From Adineta vaga (taxonomy: Eukaryota > Rotifera), in NCBI GenBank assembly GCA_021613535.1, contig CP075494.1, positions 15,562,001 through 15,626,000 on the forward strand: a stretch of DNA of 64,000 nucleotides. Direction: 5' to 3'. The position numbers and the translations under genes are program-made. This document shows, in pieces, positions 57,199-64,000 of the stretch (the first letter of the stretch is position 1; each line of letters begins with the position of its first letter). The notes beneath the pieces are model-generated. The model made no database searches. It was not told the origin of the DNA and saw nothing but the letters and a program-made list of their open reading frames with translations.

Positions 57199-57873
57199 CT
57201 AAAAAATAATAATTGAAATAATTTTTTCATAGATTCGATGTGACTGGTTATTAATTAAGAAATCAAATGGGATCAATATTGCCAATGATATGCTGGCTTT
57301 TTCTGTTCTAATTAATATTTCTAGAAAAAGTGTCTATGATTAATAAAAGAAATTAAATAATAAAGACCATAAATGAAAAGAAAGTTTGCACTTGAATGTT
57401 TTTTCGATAAAGTAAAGATATACTTATATAGAATGAAGAATAATAAAGTGTGAAAACAAATAATTGAATATTGATTATTTTACTTAGAATTTCCTATCTC
57501 TATTGCTAATTGTGACTAAAATATGATTTGCTTTTAAAACGAGAAAAGAATTATTCTAATATCAATAGATGTCAGAAGTATAAGATGAAATGAAAATGAT
57601 GTTTAGTACAATAGAAATTATGAAAATACACTCGTATCCGCATTTTCACATCGTATATGAATGTGAGTGTAGATTGTGATTGTTATCTATATCTGTTTAT
57701 ATTATACACCCCGACATCATCACCCACACCCTAATTATTATCATTCATAATGCATAAACAATCGTTTTATTAGAAGTAAAAATATCTTGAAAATTGTTAG
57801 CAGTTTGGTGTTTTTTAAAAAAACTTGAACTTTGAAATAAATGGAATAATTTCTTAAAACATGAGTAACACTG
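57199..57873. other. Intergenic region, upstream of PPR copy 2
   Basis: Its first ~400 bp resemble the upstream flank of PPR copy 1. A C-rich telomere-like patch (CACCCCGACATCATCACCCACACCC) is at ~57705-57731. No gene. Confidence 0.45.
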
Positions 57874-58773
57874 TTAAGCATCTTGTTGAACTTTGTCTTT
57901 ATTCTTATGATACATCTCGTCGAGAACAATTCGAACTTGTTCTGTTTGAGCTAAATAGAATTATTCGATGTTAAATGAAACACATATTAACAAAATAATA
58001 TTTACGTCCTGTTTCTGGACTTGGAATTCCATTTGTACGAATACGTTGATCATGTAATTGTCGATTCATTGATATAGCTTCTTGACCTGAATGAAACGAA
58101 ACACGATTAAAAAAAAAACTTCATTCATTTCACAAGTCTTATCATACTTTTCAAGTTAAATAAAATTCCAATCATTATCGAAATAATTGTTCCTGTTCGA
58201 CCATGACCACCCCTATATGATTTTTACATTTCTATTCAATATTTTCATCAGATTAAACTCAATGTTTACCAACAATGAACAAGAACAACTTGTCCTTTTT
58301 TTACTCGATCACAAAGTTCAAGACAAAACTCGAGAACACGTTGATTATCTTGATGAACAGATTGATCGCGAATAGGAAACGAAATGAATTCCAATTGACG
58401 ATCGACTATCAATTAAAAAAATAATCATTCAGATATCGAAAAAAAACTAATCAATTGCAATACCTTCAGTCGCATGTTGCAACATAATCTCTTGATATGG
58501 TGTAAATCTTTTTAATTCTTCAATTTCCATTATATTGACTACAACCTGAATACCCGCATCAATAATTTGACGTGTCAAACGTTTATGAGCATCTGGATCT
58601 TTTTCACCGGGATATGCACTTGCCAATAAAAGATTTGGAACAACTAAATAAATGATTCATCATGACTCAATTTCAAGTTTCTAAATCTATAGCAAACCCC
58701 AGTGTGAATATGATGTTGGACCACGTGCAGATTCATTGATTTGACTAAGTACTAATGTTGGTAGTGTTGTCAT
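57874..58773 (-). CDS. Protein tyrosine phosphatase (HCxxGxGRTG type)
   Basis: Six exons, 58698-58773, 58464-58643, 58270-58405, 58148-58212, 58006-58086 and 57874-57950, give 204 residues with all phases in order. It is a single-domain cysteine phosphatase. The P-loop is VLVHCWGGHGRTGT, with the catalytic Cys near ~131 and the Arg six residues on. The general-acid region is FISFPIRDQSV, with Asp before the P-loop. The N-terminal strand LLLASAYPGEKDPDAHKRL and the C-terminal SPETGPQTEQVRIVL are like small bacterial and plant phosphatases of the CDKN3/DSP-like group. HCWGG is commoner in bacterial members, so transfer is possible. No targeting signal. It is transcribed divergently from the E2 gene, with 399 bp between the starts. 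Confidence 0.85.
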
Positions 58774-59172
58774 TATAGGCCGATGGAAGAAAAAAAAGTA
58801 GTCTCAACTGTGTTATGCTCTGTTAATGTTTAAATGCAAAATGTAGTACGCTATGAGGTTTCCTTTTTCTTTCTTTCTTTCTTCCTTTCTTTTACATGAC
58901 ACGAGCGAGAAAAACAACAAAAGAATGAAAAGAGAAAAACATGTAAATGATGCATTTCATAATTTTTTCCTAACGTGAGTAATAAATTCAATTTAGCTTT
59001 TGCACATGACTTGTTCGAAATCAAATATACGTAAGTTTATCATACAATCTATATTTTTTCGTTTTCTTGTCTTAATATCGATATATATATATATGTTATT
59101 CATCCACTTGGAAGAAAGTGCATTATTCGTTCCTTGAAGTTGAAGTTGAATCTCTTGTAGATAGAACGATAG
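58774..59172. promoter_or_regulatory. Divergent intergenic region between phosphatase and E2
   Basis: 399 bp separate two divergent start codons, so both promoters should lie here. A CTTT/CCTT-rich run (58862-58893) and a (TA)n run (59081-59094) are visible. No defined motif. Confidence 0.4.
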
Positions 59173-59646
59173 ATGTCGCTTCTTCGTTGTCTAACAAAAC
59201 AATTAAAAGAAATGGAAAATCATCCACCACCATTATGTCAAGCAAAACCAGTTGATCCAACGAAAGATATGTTCAATTGGATTGGTTCAATTCGTGGTCC
59301 AGAGGATTCACCATTTCAAGGTGGAATTTTTCATTTAACTATACGTTTTCCTACTGATTTTCCGTTTAAGCCACCACGAGTTCGTTTTACTACTCGTGTT
59401 TATCATCCAAATATAAGTTCTCAAGGTGATATTTGTCTCGATATTCTTCACGATAAATGGTTACCTGTTTTAACAATTCGAACAGTTCTTTTAAGTTTAT
59501 GTTCATTATTAACAGATCCAAATCCTGAACATGGGTTAGATAATGAAATTCTCAATGTATATCGAACGAATAAAAAACAATACGAAGAAAATGCAAAAGA
59601 ATGGACAAGAAAATACGCTATCAATAATCAAGAAATCTCATCTTAG
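59173..59646 (+). CDS. Ubiquitin-conjugating enzyme E2 (UBE2D-like), copy 2
   Basis: A single exon of 157 residues covers the whole UBC domain. It has FPFKPPRVRFTTRVYHPNI, HPN at ~78-80, active Cys at ~88 (GDICLDILHDKWLPVLTIR), LCSLLTDPNPEHGL and EWTRKYAI at the end, close to UBE2D's EWTQKYAM. QWSPAL of UBE2D is changed to KWLPVL. It differs from copy 1 (48160) at many residues, so they are old paralogues or separate acquisitions, not a recent duplication. Both are intronless. Confidence 0.88.
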   Translation: MSLLRCLTKQLKEMENHPPPLCQAKPVDPTKDMFNWIGSIRGPEDSPFQGGIFHLTIRFPTDFPFKPPRVRFTTRVYHPNISSQGDICLDILHDKWLPVLTIRTVLLSLCSLLTDPNPEHGLDNEILNVYRTNKKQYEENAKEWTRKYAINNQEISS

Positions 59647-60079
59647 TTTGCAAAACACAAGAACGAACAGTTATCTAGTTCATCGAAAAATTTTTCATTA
59701 TTTATATTCTTAACATTGAAATTTTATTTTATTCAATGTTCTTCATTGACTCATGAAATATCAACTTGAACTTTAAGAAAATATAAATAAACTTATTCTC
59801 TTCTCACCAAAACAATGCTGTTAGTTTTCTATATAATACTACTATGTTTATCTGAGAATCATTTCACAACACCATACATTTTCCAATAATGGTTCGTTGA
59901 GTTAAAATAAATCAAGTTTTAAAAGTTCTATTCTTTGAATTAATTTCGAAGCTAATTCCATTGTTTCATGTGTTCCTGTTGTTGTTTTAACTTTTTCACA
60001 TTTGTTGACAAAACTTCAGTTGTTCCTTTAGCTATTATTTATAATCATTTTGTTTGTCTGATCATACACCAACAATTTC
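59647..60079. other. Intergenic stretch
   Basis: AT-rich sequence downstream of the E2 gene; nothing recognised. Confidence 0.4.
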
Positions 60080-60905
60080 ATATGGTAAAAATTTATCCAG
60101 ATTTTCTTTTGTTAAAGTAAACATTGATTTTACTTCCAGAATATAAATCAGTTGTTGTTGATGCATACAAAGCATCACGTGCTAATTATTTTGCTTCATC
60201 TTCATACAAAGAAAACATCTTACGGTCTTATTTTCTTTGAAACGATCTTCAATAATAGATAATGATGTATAATCATCTGAATCTGAAGCAACAAATGGAA
60301 GAAATGCAATACTTCTATAAGGATGAACAATTACGAAAAAATAAAGGTGTTTAAAAATCACAATCAGCTGATGTTCCTACACCAAGTACATAAATATAAT
60401 CCGATAATCGATGAATTTTTAATACATTATTATTAAAGATGATGTTTCCGGCAGTACGTCGACTATCAGCAGCAATAACAAAACCATCCTATCAAATAAA
60501 AATAGATTTTATTTCTGTTGAATAATAAATTTAGGCCAAAGTACAGAGGATAAGACGATCCATTGATATGCTTCTACAATTTCTATTGAATTGGGCGGCA
60601 AGTGATAATCTTCTATGATACTTTGATGACATATGAGATTTCATTGACATCTGAAAATGTCGAAGATACTACATGAATCGATTATGGTTATTAAGTACAC
60701 TAGCATGTTGAGTGATATTAATATTAACTATGGATTTTCGAGGGACTACTCTATTACCTTGTATACGAAAAGCAGCGAATGATGCTTGACCGTTATAGTC
60801 TCGAAAATAATTCAGCAAAATTTGAACCAAGCGATGCTGTGATGGGATCCGTTGCAATGAGAGAACTGATAGCAAAGCTAATTCTGCTTCTAAAAGTAAA
60901 GAATG
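60080..60905 (-). pseudogene. Rearranged proteasome beta-2-type subunit remains
   Basis: Three pieces of one protein family appear out of order. Near 60740-60900, after an intron-like acceptor, EAELALLSVLSLQRIPSQHR and YFRDYNGQASFAAF resemble the middle of PSMB7/PSMB10. At 60351-60488, after another acceptor, DGFVIAADSRRTAGNIIF, KIHRLSDYIYVLGVGTSAD matches the N-terminal part (DGVVLGADTRAT...KIHFISPNIYCCGAGTAAD) and ends in a stop. At ~60085-60302, LPFVASDSDDYTSLSIIEDRFKENK and LYEDEAK, DLYSGSKINV match the C-terminal part, with frameshifts and stops. The order middle, N-terminal, C-terminal means rearrangement or two overlapping dead copies. The catalytic Thr exon was not found. Confidence 0.65.
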
Positions 60906-61799
60906 ATATTGATGGCAAAGGCATCTGCTTTATGTCGTTGATGAGATATCTTCGAAATGTTTTGGTAAATGGATAACACTTTTCCATTTCTGCAATAACT
61001 CATCGATGATATTAATACGCATGTCATTTATTATCACAGTTTGTACAGAATCTTGTAACTGATTGGTAAGATGATTTGGATCGTTCAGAGTGATGGTAGG
61101 TGCTAATGTTGACTTATTCTGCATTTTCACTCGCACACTCAAAATGAATATTGACCTTTGACCCTGACACAGACAGGCAGACTATTTTTTCCCCATATGA
61201 TACTCGTTTCAGTCGAGCAAATGGAAGGGTTGCTTTTAATTGATTCAAGTATTTGAAGGAAAAGAAAAATAAAGATATTCGACTTAAAAGTTGTTACTAT
61301 TTTATCAACCATCTTCTTTAGCAAGTTGTGTGAGACGAACAAATGTCGAATTTCTCCTTTATTCAGCTTCGACTCTTTTTTATATGGCTGATTAATATAC
61401 AGATAATCATTGTGACAATTATGTCGCCACTTACATAAAAGAGCACACCAGGTAATGAATTTTCGATCGATAACTTTTCTATAGTTATCGTCTTGATATA
61501 CCTATGCCATTTCGTTTGATAATATAAAAATACATCATGGATCATAGACATATATAGATTTTACTGTATTCAATTACATTCACAATGAATTACATCTGAC
61601 CTCTTTTGAACATTTTCTGATTAGACGAGTTGTTTATTTCCTTTCATGAGCACTTTATCTTCTGTTTCTCTGTATTCCTGAGAACTCATATTAGATCGAA
61701 CAATATTATCTTGCTTTTTTTTATTATAAAAATCATATTATTAAACAGAATTTGTGTTCTGCATCTTTTCTCATAGATATTCTATTTAATTCTCCAACG
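60906..61799. other. Intergenic region with decayed coding traces
   Basis: Minus-strand frames at 60930-61142 border the proteasome remains and may be more of the same relic. I cannot align them. Nothing is recognised from 61143 to 61799. Confidence 0.35.
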
Positions 61800-62892
61800 A
61801 TGATTGTTGAAGTTGATCAAAATACAATCGTAAGTTCAACACAAGAAGAACTTCCTTCTGCTTTTGTTAAATTTTCGTTCAATGAAACTTTGTTCTTTCA
61901 CATTCTCAAATACTACTAAGAAATAACAGTCGCACTTATCTGTTCCTTTTCTGACGAATCGGATTTCGTAGATTTTGAAAAAATCTAATCTGATTGTTCT
62001 ATAAATTTATTTCAATGAAGATATCTCTATGATAATATTGATATGATAAAGATATAATAATAAAATAATGGAGACTTGAAAAAAAAGTATAGAAGATTAA
62101 AAAATATGATTTATTATAGTTTATCATGTATAGTTATATATTTTTTTCGTTGAAGAAGAATCAAAAAGAAACATTCAGACAACGCATAATTGGACCTGAT
62201 CATTCAATTTCATGGACTTTATTCGCCATCATAATATCCTTTGTATGTTCCATTACTGTTTTAAAAGGTGCTGTCGATGCAATGGTAAGTAATGAGAGTT
62301 TATGTATTTCTGAAGAATTAATTAAATAAGACTATGCAATATGAAAGTCAATCAATAGATATAAAAACAAACAAATCCTATTCAATTAAGAATGAATGAA
62401 ATAATAAAATCATTTTTTCAGCTTGAGAAAAGTTTATAAATTGATTTCCGTAAAAAAAATTCTCAATCGGTTTATCTTTTTTGTCATAGAAATTTTACGA
62501 TGAAAATATATTCTGGCGTATTCTACTAAGCATCTGCTTTGGTGGCTTTGGTATTTTCTTTCTAATTTTTGGTTTATCTATATCAACTGTGCAAATTTAT
62601 TGTTTGTATCGATACTATAAAAAGAATCGGTCTTATATAAAGAAACCTGAGGTAAGACTTGTAATTATTTGAGTATTTGATATTCGTTTATAATGAGAAA
62701 AATAGATACTTATTTTCATTGATGATTTCTAAAGAAATCAAAAATATTCATAAATTTGACTTTTGAATTTAGATAAATGATAATCAAGAGATAAATGATT
62801 TATTAACTCATGCGTGGAATATGAAATTTGTTCATATTTATAAAAAGTTTTTATCTTCATTTCGTTATCAAAAAGAAGAAATTATTATTTAA
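61800..62892 (+). CDS. Small two-helix membrane protein of unknown function
   Basis: The secure exons are ~62126-62284, 62490-62651 and 62773-62892, joined in phase 0. The start is unclear. Either it is the ATG at 62126 (MYSYIFFSLKK) or a separate first exon 61800-61829 (MIVEVDQNTI, followed by GTAAGT) joined to an acceptor at 62152 (GTTGAAG). The protein is about 145 residues: a basic N-terminus (RQRIIGPDHS), helix 1 (WTLFAIIISFVCSITVLKG), a short loop, helix 2 (ILLSICFGGFGIFFLIFGLSI), then a basic cytosolic tail (YRYYKKNRSYIKKP) rich in Tyr and Lys. It resembles small mitochondrial or ER membrane proteins in layout. The family is not identified. Confidence 0.65.
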
Positions 62893-63231
62893 TAACTGAA
62901 TTGAAGTGACTTGATGCCTTTTTGTAAAAAGAATATTCAATTATTTTATTCAACGAATTAATTAAATATTTTTTTTCAAATAAATGTCAATGTACATAAT
63001 CGAAAATAAAATTATACTTGAAAAGTAAAACTTGTGTCCTAATGTCTGAGAAATGATCGAGAAAATATCATATATGACAATTTCTTTCATAAGTAAGAAA
63101 ACGATTAAAAAGATCTTGAGGATGCGGATATACCGAATAGTTGCGTCATCAAGAGGGGGTGGGGGAGTGCTGACGGGGACTGAGCTCCCTCAAAGTAAAA
63201 ATCTTGGCATCGTGTCTACTTGTATTCTTTA
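62893..63231. other. Intergenic stretch with a short G-rich run
   Basis: GAGGGGGTGGGGGAGTGCTGACGGGG at ~63152-63178 stands out in AT-rich surroundings. No gene. Confidence 0.4.
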
Positions 63232-64000
63232 TTAAAAATGATCATTACATGAACATTTTCCATCAGAAAAATGATGAATACGATTGGCATCACGAACAAT
63301 AATTTCACATCGACGAAATTTACTGATCAACTTGATGGCACCATCTATGAAAGAAAGACAATGATATTCAAAGACTTAGTTTCTCTCCAGAATAATCTGG
63401 AAGAAGAGCACAAAAATAACTTACGACAATCACCACAAATACGAAGGTTCTTGACTATTTGAATTCGTGATGGAACTGGTCGTTGAATGAAATTGTATGC
63501 AAGTGCCAACCGTTCACTGTGACTATTGAGCACCGATTCAACAGTTTCATCAGCCATCAATGGACGTGTTATCCAACTTGCATCAAACTTATGACCATGT
63601 TCGATAAGTTCCTTTTCTAGTCGATCAAGTTCATCATATAATTCAGATGTCCTTGGATGAGATCGATCTTGAACATGAAATTGCTAAGAAATTCAATCAC
63701 ACATTCAAATAAAATAAACAAGAGAATCATCATTACTCACCACAATTTGACCATTGAATTCTGTCCAAGACAGACCAATTTGTTTCCTTGTACCTGATTG
63801 ACTCATATTCCATCTGATTTGTGATGCTTCTTCTAGTTCTCCTGCTGATGCTAAAGTATTAGTAAAGAGTATTGAAGTTGCTACCAAAGATTCGTCAGCA
63901 TTCTGAAATAATTCTTGTATTCGATGAACTGTTTGTCTTGCTAGAGATGCATCGTGTCGATTACGAGCACCTGATAACAATGATGCTAAGAAAGAACAAA
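63232..64000 (-). CDS. DYW-type pentatricopeptide repeat protein, copy 3 (5' part outside window)
   Basis: The last three exons, 63741-63985, 63425-63683 and 63232-63344, have the same lengths as in copies 1 and 2, followed by the start of the next intron up to the window end. They encode the end of the PPR array ([17 protein letters not shown]), the E-type region ([17 protein letters not shown]) and the whole deaminase: [33 protein letters not shown], and after the 80-bp intron [26 protein letters not shown], ending CSCNDHF. No lesion is visible, so of the three copies this is the best candidate for a working gene. The upstream exons must be checked outside the window. Confidence 0.85.

Noticed and set aside
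1-64000. CRISPR arrays, rRNA genes, bacterial operons or viral genes
   Set aside because: No spaced direct repeats, no rRNA signatures, and introns throughout; nothing viral was recognised.

Overview
This is nuclear DNA of a small animal, and a bdelloid rotifer (Adineta- or Rotaria-like) fits best. The sequence is strongly AT-rich. Genes are compact, with many GT-AG introns of about 45-60 bp. The gene content combines ordinary metazoan genes (UQCRC1, COA3, MMAB, CCDC61, AOAH, ubiquitin E2s) with families typical of bdelloids: DYW-type PPR proteins, a very long LDLa/EGF seven-transmembrane receptor, FG-GAP repeat proteins, bacterial-style transporters and phosphatases. Species cannot be fixed from sequence reading alone. 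All exon structures below were joined by hand from splice signals and codon phase; no transcript data were available.

Layout. 1-13.3 kb: two paralogous small genes of unknown function (minus; 1-482 and 10875-11421), a tightly packed MMAB-COA3 pair (minus), UQCRC1 (plus) and CCDC61 (plus, 14 exons). A second CCDC61 copy is broken in two: exons 3-4 lie inverted at 3.7-4.1 kb and exons 8-14 lie at 12.3-13.2 kb. A 247-bp terminal-inverted-repeat element sits at 4.7 kb. 13.6-16.1 kb: DYW-PPR copy 1 (minus), with a nonsense codon. 16.1-18.6 kb: no gene seen. 18.6-22.1 kb and 25.5-29.5 kb: a tandem segmental duplication, each unit carrying an AI-2E-family transporter and an LRR-like membrane protein. 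The LRR-like gene is intact in the second unit and a pseudogene in the first. 31.1-36.3 kb: a small orphan gene, acyloxyacyl hydrolase (AOAH) and a large membrane protein with one in-frame stop. 36.5-42.3 kb: a small orphan gene, a tRNA-Gln(CUG) and a 1554-residue intronless LDLa/EGF/7TM receptor (minus).

42.3-48.1 kb looks empty at first but holds a Tc1/mariner-like MITE, a two-exon CS-alpha-beta defensin gene and a piggyBac-like MITE. 48.2-52.3 kb: a ubiquitin E2, an FG-GAP repeat membrane protein and a WDHD1/AND-1 pseudogene. 54.8-57.2 kb: DYW-PPR copy 2, with a frameshifting splice-donor lesion. 57.9-59.6 kb: a six-exon tyrosine phosphatase and a second E2, divergently arranged. 60.1-60.9 kb: scrambled remains of a proteasome beta subunit. 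62.1-62.9 kb: a small two-helix membrane protein. 63.2 kb to the end: the 3' part of DYW-PPR copy 3, undamaged as far as it is visible.

The genes do not form one pathway. Mitochondrial functions recur (UQCRC1, COA3, MMAB, possibly the PPR proteins). AOAH and the defensin both point to dealing with bacteria. The main theme is duplication followed by asymmetric decay: CCDC61, the LRR-like gene and the PPR genes each have damaged copies beside better-preserved ones.
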